Assembly: GCA_965215355.1 (NCBI GenBank)
Contig: CBDCDJ010000007.1
Coordinates: 1,116,001 to 1,180,000, forward strand
Length of the DNA: 64,000 nt
Direction: 5' to 3'
Source of the DNA: CBDCDJ01 sp965215355
GTDB taxonomy: Bacteria; Deinococcota; Deinococci; Deinococcales; Trueperaceae
Positions 16,769-24,770 of the stretch are shown here, one piece after another. The position numbers and the translations under genes are program-made. The notes beneath the pieces were generated by a model. That model ran no database searches, was not told the origin of the DNA, and saw nothing but the letters and a program-made list of their open reading frames with translations. Each line of letters starts with the position of its first letter. Positions within the stretch are counted from its first letter, which is position 1.

Positions 16769-18172
16769 TCAAAGGCCGTTGAAAAAGTCCATGATGACTT
16801 TGTCGGTACCGCGCGGCCAGGTGTGAGGGTAATACGTTCCGTCATAGGCGTAGTCGAACGTGTGCGGGCACCAGCTAACGGGGAAGTGTTCAGTGGCGTC
16901 GCCGTAGCGCACGCAGTTGAAAGCAGCGGGCTCGGTGGCTACAGCTGGCCCGCTGAGCCCGTTCTGCGCCAAAAACTCGTCGCGCACCCGCTCGCCTTCA
17001 CTGAACGGCACGAGCCGGTCGGCCGGGTTGTGAAACACTATCGCCGCAACCTTGCCCCGACACCCCCCCGCCGTGATGCCGCCGCCCAGAGTGCCGACCC
17101 CCCGAACGCGGTCGCCGCGGGCGCACCCCAAACTGTTGGCGAACGACGCCCCGAGCGAGTGGCCGACGACGAACACGCGGGCCAGGTCCACACAGGTGTC
17201 GCGGGCGAACAGCTCGAGCAGCGCGTCGAACAGGGCGTAGTCCGGCGCACCTTCGGCGTTGGCCCAAGAAAACCCCCCGCCCTCGGGCAAGCCGCTCGGA
17301 TAAACGAAAACCGTGTCGGGCGCGGGCTCTATCCCGTAGTAACGGCGCACCTGCGCGCTCGGACTCGTACGGCCGTGAAAGCCGAAGACGAGGCGCTGCG
17401 GGGTCGACTCGTCATTCACTTCTGAGCTGGAAGTGATGAAGCTCCGCTGCACCCCGCCGACGGTAACGGTGTCGGGTAACGGCTTGACGGTGCCGCAGCC
17501 GCTCGAGGGCAGCGCCTCGCCTTGAGCAACAGCCCGCGCCCGGAGGAGCGAAAAGAGCAGCAGCGCGAGGTCGTCCCGCGTCAGCGCTGCGGTCGGCTCC
17601 GCCGGCAAGCTCAAGCCGAGTGCGGCGGCTTGCTGAAGATAGGGGGCGTACCAGGGCGAGGCGGGCGGCTGGAGGCCGGGCGTTTCGGTCGCTAAGCCGC
17701 TCGCCCGCAGCAACACTTTGAGAGCCTGCGCCGCGCTCACCGTCATGTCGGGCTCGAAACGCGTTTCGGTCACGCCGTCGACAAAAGCGCGCTCTTTGGC
17801 GCGGCACACGGCGACGGCGTACCAGGCGCTTGGCTTGACGTCCTCAAAACAGTTCGGCTCTGCCGCTGAATCCCCGACCAGCCGCAGGGCGGTGGCCACA
17901 AGTTCTGCACGCGTCACCGTTCCGGCCGGTCGAAAGGTTCCGTTCGGGTAACCGGTCACGAGGCCGGCTCGAGCCATCACACGGACCGCTTCGGGAAAAG
18001 AGCTGTCCGCTATATCATTAAAAACCGCGTTGTTGAAAACCGTGTCATTAAAAACCACGTCGCTGAGAGGGGCGGCATAAACCGGCCCGCCTTGTAGGCT
18101 GCACAGCCAGACCAAGCTGAGACAAACCCAAGCGGGACCGCGCCGTGATGCTGTTGAAGGGGGGCCGAACAT
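16769..18172 (-). CDS. SLH-domain protein fused to a PHB-depolymerase/feruloyl-esterase-like hydrolase
   Basis: A 467-residue secreted protein. A signal peptide ends near VYAAP. Three SLH-type repeats follow: a clear one with GLVTGYPNGTFRPAGTVTRA, a second with FVDGVTETRFEPDMTVSAAQ and a degenerate third with TRDDLALLLFSLLR. From about residue 230 there is an LpqC-type alpha/beta hydrolase with FGFHGR, the nucleophile elbow VVGHSLGAS, an acid candidate in HNPADRLVPF and His near YPHTWP. The SLH part should anchor the enzyme to the cell envelope. Residues 38-54 contain the short repeat VVFNDTVFNNAVFND. The -10 box TATCAT lies 6 bases before the ATG, suggesting a leaderless message. Confidence 0.85.
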   Translation of the reverse strand: MFGPPSTASRRGPAWVCLSLVWLCSLQGGPVYAAPLSDVVFNDTVFNNAVFNDIADSSFPEAVRVMARAGLVTGYPNGTFRPAGTVTRAELVATALRLVGDSAAEPNCFEDVKPSAWYAVAVCRAKERAFVDGVTETRFEPDMTVSAAQALKVLLRASGLATETPGLQPPASPWYAPYLQQAAALGLSLPAEPTAALTRDDLALLLFSLLRARAVAQGEALPSSGCGTVKPLPDTVTVGGVQRSFITSSSEVNDESTPQRLVFGFHGRTSPSAQVRRYYGIEPAPDTVFVYPSGLPEGGGFSWANAEGAPDYALFDALLELFARDTCVDLARVFVVGHSLGASFANSLGCARGDRVRGVGTLGGGITAGGCRGKVAAIVFHNPADRLVPFSEGERVRDEFLAQNGLSGPAVATEPAAFNCVRYGDATEHFPVSWCPHTFDYAYDGTYYPHTWPRGTDKVIMDFFNGL

Positions 18173-18178
18173 CCGTCG

Positions 18179-18184
18179 ATGATA
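18179..18184 (-). promoter_or_regulatory. -10 box of a probable leaderless transcript (SLH-esterase)
   Basis: TATCAT on the minus strand ends 6 bases before the ATG at 18172, and no ribosome-binding site is visible. The -35 region is weak. Confidence 0.45.
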
Positions 18185-18259
18185 GCGTTGCGGCCGTCAC
18201 CAAACCTTAGGTTGCCGAGCAAAGTCGAATCCGGCTGTCGTTCAAGCCCCGGACAACGG

Positions 18260-18265
18260 TATACT
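18260..18265 (+). promoter_or_regulatory. ppc: Candidate -10 box of ppc
   Basis: TATACT lies 77 bases before the ppc start. The -35 region 17 bases upstream (TGTCGT) is poor, so this is only a candidate. Confidence 0.35.
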
Positions 18266-18342
18266 CGCGGGTGACTCGGGCACACCGCGACCCGGCCATA
18301 AACACGTGATTTTCGACAAGGCTTTACCGGAGTTGCCTATTT

Positions 18343-21087
18343 ATGCCGAACGTTCAACAACCCACCGACCACGACGAGGCCTTCGACCGCCTGCGGGCCG
18401 ACGTCGACTTTTTGGGCAGCGCCCTGGGCACGGTCATCACCGAGTTGGAGGGCGAGCGCGTTTTCGAACTGGTCGAACGGGTGCGCGCGCTCACCAAAAA
18501 CATCCGCGCCCAAGCCGACCCCGCGCTGACCGCAGACCTCAAAACGTTGCTCGCCGGGATGAACTTGGCGACCGCCGAGCGGGTGTTGCGCGCCTTTACG
18601 GTGTACTTTCAACTCATCAACTTAGCCGAGGAGATTCACCGGGTGCGCGTCAACCGCCTGCGCGAGGGCGCGGCGAGCGTGGACGCGCCCAGAAACGAGT
18701 CGGTCGCGGCAGCCTTGAAGGCGCTCAAAGACGAGGGCTGGTCGCGCGCCGAGGTGCGGCGCTTCGTCGAAAAGCTGGACGTGCAACTCACGCTGACCGC
18801 TCACCCGACCGAGGTCAAGCGTTACACGGTGCGGCTGAAGCTCGAGCGCGTCGCCGAGGCGTTGCGGCAGCGCAGTGAACGGGTGCTGTCGCCGCAGGCC
18901 GGGGCCCTGTTGACCGAGGAAATCTACGCCGAAATCGCCACCCTGTGGCAAACCCGCGAGCTGTTCTCCGAAAAACCGACCGTGCTGGACGAGGTCAAGA
19001 GCGCGCTGTACTACTACCGGCGCTCGCTTTTAGAGGCGGTGCCGCGGCTCATGCTCGACTTGGAGAGCGGCCTCGAGACCTACTTCGGCGCTCCCGCCGG
19101 CGGCGAGACGCCGCTGCCGCCCGTGGTCAAGTTCCGCTCCTGGATTGGCGGCGACCGCGACGGCAACCCGTTCGTCACGCCGGAGGTCACGCTCGAAGCC
19201 TACGAACTCCAGTCCGCGCTCGCGTTGGCCGCCTACCGCGCCGACGTCGACCTGCTCGTGCAGCGCCTGTCGCAGTGGGAGGAGCGCGTCAGTTTGACCC
19301 GCTCTTTTCGCGACGACCTGCAAAGGCTTGCTAAAGTGCAAGGCGTCCCCGACCGCTTCGGCGGCGAACCCTACCGGCAAAAACTCTTCTTTATGCACCG
19401 CGCCCTGAACGCCGAAGCCGCTGAGACGTTCTCCGCCGACGTGAGCGCGCCCGACACGGGCTATCCCGGCAACGTGCAAGGGTACTTAGACGACCTCGGG
19501 CTTGTCGAGACGACGTTGCGCCGCGGCCAGGGCGCTCGAGCGGCGCGCGCTTTCGTGCGGCCCGCCCGCTACCGCGCTGCGGCCTTCGGGTTCGAATTGG
19601 CGGCGCTCGACCTCCGCGAGCACTCGCGCGTTCACGAAGCGGCGGTCGCCGACCTGTTGCGTTACGCGGGCGTGACCGACGATTACGAAGGTTTGAGTGA
19701 GGACGAGCGCGTCGACCTCCTCGCCGCCGAGTTGACCTCGAAACGGCCGCTCGCCCCGCCCGACGCGCCCCTGGCCGAAGAGACGACCCGCGCCCTGGCT
19801 TTTTTGCGCGTGTTCAAGCGCGTGCAGCACAGGTTCGGTCCGGGTGCCACGGGCGGCTACGTGGTTTCGATGACCGAGGGCGCTTCGGACGTGCTCGAGC
19901 CGCTCGTCTTAGCCAAACAGGCCGGGCTGAGCGACATCGACCCCACGCCGCTGTTCGAAACGGGCGAGGACCTGCTCAACGCGCCCGCGGTCTTGGAGCG
20001 CCTGTTCGCGCTGCCCGCCTACCGCGCCCACGTCGAGCGGCGCGGCGTGCAAGAAGTGATGATAGGCTACTCGGACTCGAACAAAGACGTCGGCTTTCTG
20101 GCGGCGAACTGGGCGCTCTACGAGGCGCAGGCGAGCATCGCCGCGGTGTGCCGCGCGGCGGGCGTGCCGCTGCGCTTGTTCCACGGCCGCGGCACGAGCA
20201 TCGGGCGGGGCGGCGGGCCGAGCGGGCAAGCGATTTTGGCGCAGCCGCCGGGCTCGCTCGGCGGCCGGATGCGCCTCACCGAGCAGGGTGAAGCCCTGTC
20301 CGAGCGCTACGCCGACCCCGACTTGGCCCACCGGCACTTAGAACAGGTCGCTCACGCGTTCATCCTGTCCTCGGCTCGAGACGAGCGCGAGTTGCCCCCG
20401 CTGCAGAAACGTCACCGTGAGGCGCTGGCGCGGGCGAGCGAGGCGGCGCGGGTGCAGTACCGGGGTTTGTTGGAGCATGACGGCTTTCTGGACTTCTACC
20501 ACGCGGTCACGCCCATCGAGGAAATCAGCCGCCTCGACATCGGCTCGCGCCCGGCGCGGCGCAGAGGCGAAAAGTCGCTTCAAAACCTGCGCGCCATTCC
20601 CTGGGTGTTCTCCTGGACGCAGTGCCGCGCCAACCTGCCGGGCTGGTTCGGCCTGGGTACGGGTCTGAGTTTGTTAGACGACGGCCTCGTCACCGAAATG
20701 TACGAGACCTGGCCTTTTTTCAAAACCGTCGTCGACTTCGCGCAGATGAGCCTCGCCAAGGCGGACTTGGGCATTTTCGAGAGCTACCTGGAGCTTGTGC
20801 CCGAGACGCTGCGCGAGGTTTTCTGGCCGCTCATCCGGGACGAGTACGCGCTGAGCCTGCGCCAGGTCGAGCGGGCGACGGGCTCGGCGCTGCTCGAGCA
20901 CGACGCGACGCTGGCTCGAGCCATCGAACTGCGCAACCCATACGTCGACCCGATTTCTTACCTCCAGGTCGAGCTGTTGAAGCGCTTGCGCGCCCTTCCC
21001 GACGACAGCGAGGAGCGCATCGGCCTCGACTACGCGGTGCGGGTGAGTTTGCTGGGGGTCGCGGCGGGGATGCGCAACACGGGCTGA
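18343..21087 (+). CDS. ppc: Phosphoenolpyruvate carboxylase
   Basis: Full-length anaplerotic enzyme (914 residues) that converts phosphoenolpyruvate and bicarbonate to oxaloacetate in the cytoplasm. Catalytic blocks are intact: LTAHPTEVKR with the essential His near residue 154, RSWIGGDRDGNP, IGYSDSNKDVGFLAA, LFHGRGTSIGRGGGPSG and the C-terminus AAGMRNTG. Late motifs PWVFSWTQCRANLPGW and GTGL are also typical. It stands alone, convergent with rpoD, with a perfect bidirectional terminator between them. Confidence 0.97.
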   Translation: MPNVQQPTDHDEAFDRLRADVDFLGSALGTVITELEGERVFELVERVRALTKNIRAQADPALTADLKTLLAGMNLATAERVLRAFTVYFQLINLAEEIHRVRVNRLREGAASVDAPRNESVAAALKALKDEGWSRAEVRRFVEKLDVQLTLTAHPTEVKRYTVRLKLERVAEALRQRSERVLSPQAGALLTEEIYAEIATLWQTRELFSEKPTVLDEVKSALYYYRRSLLEAVPRLMLDLESGLETYFGAPAGGETPLPPVVKFRSWIGGDRDGNPFVTPEVTLEAYELQSALALAAYRADVDLLVQRLSQWEERVSLTRSFRDDLQRLAKVQGVPDRFGGEPYRQKLFFMHRALNAEAAETFSADVSAPDTGYPGNVQGYLDDLGLVETTLRRGQGARAARAFVRPARYRAAAFGFELAALDLREHSRVHEAAVADLLRYAGVTDDYEGLSEDERVDLLAAELTSKRPLAPPDAPLAEETTRALAFLRVFKRVQHRFGPGATGGYVVSMTEGASDVLEPLVLAKQAGLSDIDPTPLFETGEDLLNAPAVLERLFALPAYRAHVERRGVQEVMIGYSDSNKDVGFLAANWALYEAQASIAAVCRAAGVPLRLFHGRGTSIGRGGGPSGQAILAQPPGSLGGRMRLTEQGEALSERYADPDLAHRHLEQVAHAFILSSARDERELPPLQKRHREALARASEAARVQYRGLLEHDGFLDFYHAVTPIEEISRLDIGSRPARRRGEKSLQNLRAIPWVFSWTQCRANLPGWFGLGTGLSLLDDGLVTEMYETWPFFKTVVDFAQMSLAKADLGIFESYLELVPETLREVFWPLIRDEYALSLRQVERATGSALLEHDATLARAIELRNPYVDPISYLQVELLKRLRALPDDSEERIGLDYAVRVSLLGVAAGMRNTG

Positions 21088-21155
21088 CGGCAGGGTCTGT
21101 GCAGCGGCGCTCAGCCTCTTCACCGTGCGGGGAACCGAACCGCAGGGACAGCCAA

Positions 21156-21187
21156 AAGCGGCCTCAGGAACGTTCCTGAGGCCGCTT
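21156..21187. terminator. Bidirectional terminator between ppc and rpoD
   Basis: Perfect 16-base inverted repeat, AAGCGGCCTCAGGAAC and its complement, with an A/T stretch on the rpoD-terminating side. It serves both convergent genes. Confidence 0.85.
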
Positions 21188-21197
21188 CGCTACGAAC

Positions 21198-22547
21198 TTA
21201 AACGCTCAAAAAGTCGCGCAGTTTGCGGTTGCGCTTTTCGAAGTACTTGAGCTTGCGCATGGCGCGCGCTTCGAGTTGCCGCACCCGCTCACGCGTCACG
21301 CCGAGCACGTCGCCGACCTGCTCCAAGGTGTGCTCCTCGCCGTCCAGCAAGCCGTAGCGCATCTTGAGGATTTTAGCCTCGCGGTCGTCTAAAAAGTCGA
21401 AGGCTTCGTCTAAAGTTTCGCCGAGCGCGGTCTGCATCGTCTGTTCGACGGGGGAGACGATGCTCTCGTCTTCGATGAAGTCGCCCAGGTAGGTGCCTTC
21501 GTCCTCGCCGACGGGCTTTTCTAACGACATGGGCTCACGGGCGAACTGAATCGTCTCCTCGACTTTTTCCGCCGTCCAGTCGGGTCCCAGGGCCTGCGCG
21601 ATTTCTTCGAAGGTGGGGTCGCGGGAGAGGTCTTGCTCCAACCGCTTGCTGGCGGCGCGCAGCTTGCTCACGGTTTCTATCATGTGAACCGGCAAACGGA
21701 TGGTGCGCGACTGGTTGTTGACCGCGCGACTCACCGACTGGCGAATCCACCAGTGCGCGTAGGTGCTGAACTTGAAGCCGCGTTTGTAGTCGAACTTCTC
21801 GACCGCGTGCATCAAACCTTGGTTGCCCTCTTGAATCAGGTCGAGAAGGCTCAGGCCGCGCCCCTTGTACTTTTTGGCGACCGACACGACCAGGCGCAGG
21901 TTGGCGTTGATCATGCTGCCGCGCGCCATGTCGGCGTCCTCGACGACGCGCTGGAGCGCGCGCCGCTCGCGGTCGGTCAAGGTGTCGGCCCCCAAGCGTT
22001 CTTTGGCCTCTTCACCGGCCTCGATGCGCCGCGCCAGGTCGATTTCTTCCGAACGCGTCAGCAGGGCGACGCGGCCTATTTCGCTCAGGTAGTGCCGCAC
22101 CGGGTCGGTGGTGTCGACTTTACTGGCCGACCGAGCGTAAAACTCGTCTTCGGCGGCGGTCTCGGCCGCGTCGCGGTCGCTCAGCGCCGTTTCGTCGTCC
22201 GGTTCGTCACTGTCTTCGTCACCGTCCAACTCGTCTTCGGCACCGAACCCCTCGTCCGAACCGTCGAGGTCGTCCGCCTCCGGGGTGTCTTCCAGGTCGT
22301 CTGTGCTGTCGTCTTGCTCGGTCTCAGCCTCGCCTTCCAGTTCGATGCCTCGAGCGTTGAGCACGTCGGTCAGGACGCCGAAGTCCTCGGCCGCGTCGAC
22401 CTCGAACGCGTCCGTCAACACGACGGTGTCGAACGCCTGGCGAACGTCGTCGAACTGGAGCGTGCCTTCCGTTGAACCCTCCTCGAGCAAGGCTTGAATC
22501 TCGGGTGCGTTGAACCAACCGTGGGTTGTTTGTACTGCGGTAGCCAT
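21198..22547 (-). CDS. rpoD: RNA polymerase principal sigma factor RpoD/SigA
   Basis: A 449-residue primary sigma-70. Region 1.2/2 starts at DPVRHYLSEIGRVALLTR, region 2.3-2.4 reads YAHWWIRQSVSRAVNNQSRT, and region 4.2 has the helix-turn-helix TLEQVGDVLGVTRERVRQLE. The ATG at 22547 is preferred over the longer open frame because GGGAGG precedes it by 8 bases and the upstream codons run through the promoter. An acidic low-complexity stretch (about residues 70-125, rich in Asp and Glu) separates a short N-terminal domain from region 1.2. Transcription starts from a perfect consensus promoter at 22683-22711. Confidence 0.97.
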   Translation of the reverse strand: MATAVQTTHGWFNAPEIQALLEEGSTEGTLQFDDVRQAFDTVVLTDAFEVDAAEDFGVLTDVLNARGIELEGEAETEQDDSTDDLEDTPEADDLDGSDEGFGAEDELDGDEDSDEPDDETALSDRDAAETAAEDEFYARSASKVDTTDPVRHYLSEIGRVALLTRSEEIDLARRIEAGEEAKERLGADTLTDRERRALQRVVEDADMARGSMINANLRLVVSVAKKYKGRGLSLLDLIQEGNQGLMHAVEKFDYKRGFKFSTYAHWWIRQSVSRAVNNQSRTIRLPVHMIETVSKLRAASKRLEQDLSRDPTFEEIAQALGPDWTAEKVEETIQFAREPMSLEKPVGEDEGTYLGDFIEDESIVSPVEQTMQTALGETLDEAFDFLDDREAKILKMRYGLLDGEEHTLEQVGDVLGVTRERVRQLEARAMRKLKYFEKRNRKLRDFLSV

Positions 22548-22682
22548 ACCGTTGCCCTCCCTGGGTCTGAAACGGGGAACGCCTGAAAAGCGTCCCTGCG
22601 ATGGTCGTCGGTTTGTCGGTGGAAAATTTTCGGTGGAAAAACGTCTGAAAAGAACTGCCGAAAAACTCACGTCTCTATAAAA

Positions 22683-22711
22683 ATTATACAGGACAAACGG
22701 AAAATTGTCAA
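22683..22711 (-). promoter_or_regulatory. rpoD: Consensus promoter of rpoD
   Basis: TTGACA (22706-22711) and TATAAT (22683-22688) on the minus strand with a 17-base spacer, about 135 bases before the rpoD start. The long leader is AT-rich. Confidence 0.85.
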
Positions 22712-22735
22712 GAAACTTGAGCGTGGTCGTGTCAA

Positions 22736-22858
22736 TTGAAAACCCTCTTTCGTCATTTTGAAACCGTCGACAGCCGCCGGCTCGAGGAGAGTCTGACAAA
22801 GGTGGTGGAAGCCGCCCGACTTTTGGACACGCCGCGCGTCAAGGCTCGGGTGTCCTAA
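22736..22858 (+). CDS. Possible 40-residue small protein
   Basis: A TTG-initiated frame encodes 40 residues including DSRRLEESLTKVVEAARLL, which looks helical and coding-like. There is no good ribosome-binding site. The TAA stop directly touches the target duplication of the MITE-like element. It may be a short protein, or the tail of a gene eroded before the insertion. I do not recognise it. Confidence 0.22.
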   Translation: MKTLFRHFETVDSRRLEESLTKVVEAARLLDTPRVKARVS

Positions 22859-22864
22859 GGTCAG

Positions 22865-23142
22865 TCAGCAATTCCAAATTTAACAAACCCTCTCTCAAAC
22901 AGCGTTGAGCAGGTTAAAGCTTATCAGCACAGCAGCTAATTCCCCTCTACTTTGCTCAGAAGAGGGCTAAATATCTGGCGGGACGCTTCTAAAAAGTTGC
23001 TAAGGGAGCTTAGTTCACCAGAAACTGAAGGGTTATTCTCCGAAACAGCCTCTGTAGCTGCTCGATTGCTCGTCGCCTATCTCTTGAGAGTACCGTTCAG
23101 CACGTCATTGAAATCGAATTTGGTTAAATTTGGAACTGCTGA
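22865..23142. mobile_element. MITE-like non-autonomous element with 20-bp terminal inverted repeats
   Basis: The left end TCAGCAATTCCAAATTTAAC (22865-22884) is matched in inverted orientation by 23123-23142 with one mismatch. The identical heptamer AGGTCAG directly abuts both outer ends (22858-22864 and 23143-23149), as expected for a target-site duplication. The 278-bp body is AT-richer than its surroundings and holds no transposase. A 77-codon frame from 22952 runs through the right end into flanking DNA and is probably chance. It sits between rpoD and the response regulator. Confidence 0.75.
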
Positions 23143-23224
23143 AGGTCAGTATCTTCGTTACGAACTTGCGCGAAAAATGGGCTAGGATAGTAAAGGTGAG
23201 CTTACTCTGCAGAGGTCGACGCTG

Positions 23225-23869
23225 ATGGCTGAGCCCATAGGCGTCGTCATTGCCGACGACCACCCCCTCATGCGCTCCGGGATTCGGGCCACGCTCCTCG
23301 GCGCGGCCGAAATCCGCATCGTCGGCGAAGCGTCGGACGGCAACGAGGTGCAGAACTTGTGCCGCCGGCTCGAGCCTCACGTGCTCATCCTCGACCTGAA
23401 CATGCCGGGTCCGTCTTTTTTGGAAACCCTGACCTCACTCAAAAACGCCGCGCCGAACGTCAACGTGCTGGTCCTGACCGCCTTTGACGACGGCGTGTAC
23501 GTGCGCAGCCTCGTCAAGGCGGGCATCGCGGGCTATATCTTGAAAGACGAGGTTCCCGACGCGCTCATCAGCGCGGTGCGGACCGTCCGGCACGGGGGCA
23601 CGTGGTTCAGCCGGGCGGTGTTCAGCAAGCTTCACGAGGTGAGTTTGAGCGACGGCGTTTTGAGCGACTTGACCGACCGCGAGCGCACCGTTTTGGGTTT
23701 GGTCGCGCTCGGCAAGGACAACGGTGAAATCGCCGATGAACTCGAGTTGGCCGAACAAACCATCCGCAACTACGTCAGCCGCATCTACGAAAAGGTCGGG
23801 GTACATTCCCGCGTAGAACTCGCTGTCTGGGCGAGGGACTTAGGGCTGGTGAACAGTTCGGTACCCTGA
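23225..23869 (+). CDS. NarL/FixJ-type response regulator
   Basis: A 214-residue two-domain regulator. The receiver has the acidic pair Asp11-Asp12 in VVIADDHPLMRSG, phospho-acceptor Asp57 in LILDLNMPG and the conserved Lys in GYILKDEVP; the C-terminal LuxR-type helix-turn-helix reads LTDRERTVLGLVALGKDNGE followed by IADELELAEQTIRNYVSRIY. GAGG lies about 9 bases before the ATG. No histidine kinase is encoded next to it, so it is an orphan within this window. The MITE-like element has inserted just upstream and may have changed its promoter. Confidence 0.92.
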   Translation: MAEPIGVVIADDHPLMRSGIRATLLGAAEIRIVGEASDGNEVQNLCRRLEPHVLILDLNMPGPSFLETLTSLKNAAPNVNVLVLTAFDDGVYVRSLVKAGIAGYILKDEVPDALISAVRTVRHGGTWFSRAVFSKLHEVSLSDGVLSDLTDRERTVLGLVALGKDNGEIADELELAEQTIRNYVSRIYEKVGVHSRVELAVWARDLGLVNSSVP

Positions 23870-24009
23870 CCGGGGTTTTTCAACCGCCGTGAGTACACAG
23901 GTACTGCCCTTTTTGGGTGCTGATAACCGCCCCCTTCAACAATCGTGCCTGGTTCGAAAACGGGTTGAAAGATATGATTTTGGCAAGGCTTGGCGAAAAG
24001 GTACAAAGC

Positions 24010-24067
24010 TGAAAAAGAAAAAAGAGAGATTCTCCGCCGGGGGGCAGCGTTTGCTGAGAACCTCTCT
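24010..24067 (-). ncRNA. Candidate tiny RNA: promoter followed directly by stem-loop and U-run
   Basis: On the minus strand a strong promoter (24074-24101) is followed by GAGAGAGGTTCTC (24056-24068), a C-rich loop of 21 bases and the partner arm GAGAATCTCTC (24024-24034), then a T-rich tract CTTTTTTCTTTTTC. A transcript from near 24067 would be only about 58 bases long and end at this terminator. No open frame fits. Alternatively the hairpin is just the bidirectional terminator of the response-regulator gene. Confidence 0.4.
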
Positions 24068-24073
24068 CCTTTA

Positions 24074-24101
24074 ATTATACATAGCCTTGACAACTTGTCA
24101 A
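24074..24101 (-). promoter_or_regulatory. Strong minus-strand promoter of the candidate small RNA
   Basis: TTGACA (24096-24101) and TATAAT (24074-24079) with a 16-base spacer. The -35 box is embedded in the 17-bp palindrome CTTGACAACTTGTCAAG (24086-24102), which may be an operator. Confidence 0.6.
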
Positions 24102-24123
24102 GCTTGTTAAACTCGTCTTATAT
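24095..24123 (+). promoter_or_regulatory. Candidate plus-strand promoter facing the CsbD-like gene
   Basis: TTGTCA (24095-24100), 17 bases, then TTATAT (24118-24123). It shares the palindrome with the minus-strand promoter, so the two would be co-regulated. The leader to the gene at 24361 would be about 230 bases. Confidence 0.4.
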
Positions 24124-24129
24124 CGCCTA

Positions 24130-24177
24130 ACGACTCTGCAGTAGACTGTCGGATGCAGAGTCTGGACGCAGAGTCGT
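24130..24177 (+). promoter_or_regulatory. Mutually exclusive hairpins in the leader
   Basis: GACTCTGCA at 24132-24140 can pair with TGCAGAGTC at 24154-24162, or the overlapping ACGACTCTGC (24130-24139) can pair with GCAGAGTCGT (24168-24177). The two structures compete, as in attenuators. The remaining leader up to 24360 shows a TATACT box at 24284-24289 and no gene. Confidence 0.4.
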
Positions 24178-24360
24178 CGCAACCGTTTCCGCCCGTCCGC
24201 GGGGTGGGGCGGCCGGTGAAGACGAGTCTTTCGGGGGCTCGAGCGTCGGCTCTAAGAAAGCCCACGCGGTAGGGGTAATATTCTATACTTTGGGGCGAAC
24301 CTAGCGCTAGGAAGCCGTTGCTGAAGTCGAGGCGTGCGAACGGTGGGACAAGGAGAGGAC

Positions 24361-24675
24361 ATGGCCGGAACCAACGACGATTTGAACGGCATTACGGAAC
24401 GCATCAAAGAGCGCTCACTGGTCGAAGCGCCCCCCGCCAGCGACCAAGACGGCGGCGCTTGGACGTTTATCCAAGAGGATTGGCAGCGCCTGAAAGGCCG
24501 CCTCCACGAAACCTGGCCGCTCCTGAGCGACAACGAGCTAGACGAAACCGAGGGCGACTACGACAGGTTCGTGGCCGCCGTGCAGGAACGCTACGGGTTG
24601 GAGGCCAAAGCGGCCGAGGAACAGGTCGACGCCTGGGCCGAGTCGTTGGGTCACCCGGAGGACGAAAACGCGTAG
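24361..24675 (+). CDS. CsbD-like stress-response protein
   Basis: A 104-residue, acidic soluble protein. The segment WQRLKGRLHETWPLLSDNEL followed by DETEGDYDRFVAAVQERYGL resembles the CsbD fold (WxxlkGkvkexWgkLTdxEL...GxxdxLvgxiQerYG). CsbD proteins are made in the general stress response; the molecular role is unclear. The ATG at 24361 is preferred since AAGGAGAGG lies just upstream. It is monocistronic, closed by a strong terminator shared with the convergent cox operon. Confidence 0.65.
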   Translation: MAGTNDDLNGITERIKERSLVEAPPASDQDGGAWTFIQEDWQRLKGRLHETWPLLSDNELDETEGDYDRFVAAVQERYGLEAKAAEEQVDAWAESLGHPEDENA

Positions 24676-24700
24676 GCGCGCTCGAGTGCTGAACGAAAAA

Positions 24701-24734
24701 CACAGAGAGCCGAGTTGCAACTCGGCTCTCTGTG
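24701..24734. terminator. Bidirectional terminator between CsbD-like gene and cox operon
   Basis: Perfect 17-base arms CACAGAGAGCCGAGTTG and complement, with an A-run (T-run on the minus strand) on the left. It ends the minus-strand molybdenum-hydroxylase operon and the plus-strand stress gene. Confidence 0.85.
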
Positions 24735-24763
24735 GGTCTAAGCTTGCTGTGGGCCTAAGCTTG
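24730..24763. repeat. 17-bp tandem duplication
   Basis: CTGTGGGTCTAAGCTTG is followed immediately by CTGTGGGCCTAAGCTTG, one mismatch. The first copy overlaps the terminator's right arm, so it looks like a local slippage product. Confidence 0.7.
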
Positions 24764-24770
24764 AAAAGAA

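Noticed and set aside
22548..22799. N-terminal extension of rpoD
   Set aside because: The extra codons run through the consensus promoter, and the ATG at 22547 has a good ribosome site.
22952..23185. 77-codon frame inside and beyond the MITE-like element
   Set aside because: It runs through the right terminal repeat into flanking DNA, has no ribosome site and resembles no transposase.
24086..24102. Deinococcus radiation/desiccation response motif
   Set aside because: The 17-bp palindrome has the right length, but its bases do not match the TTATGTCATTGACATAA-type consensus.
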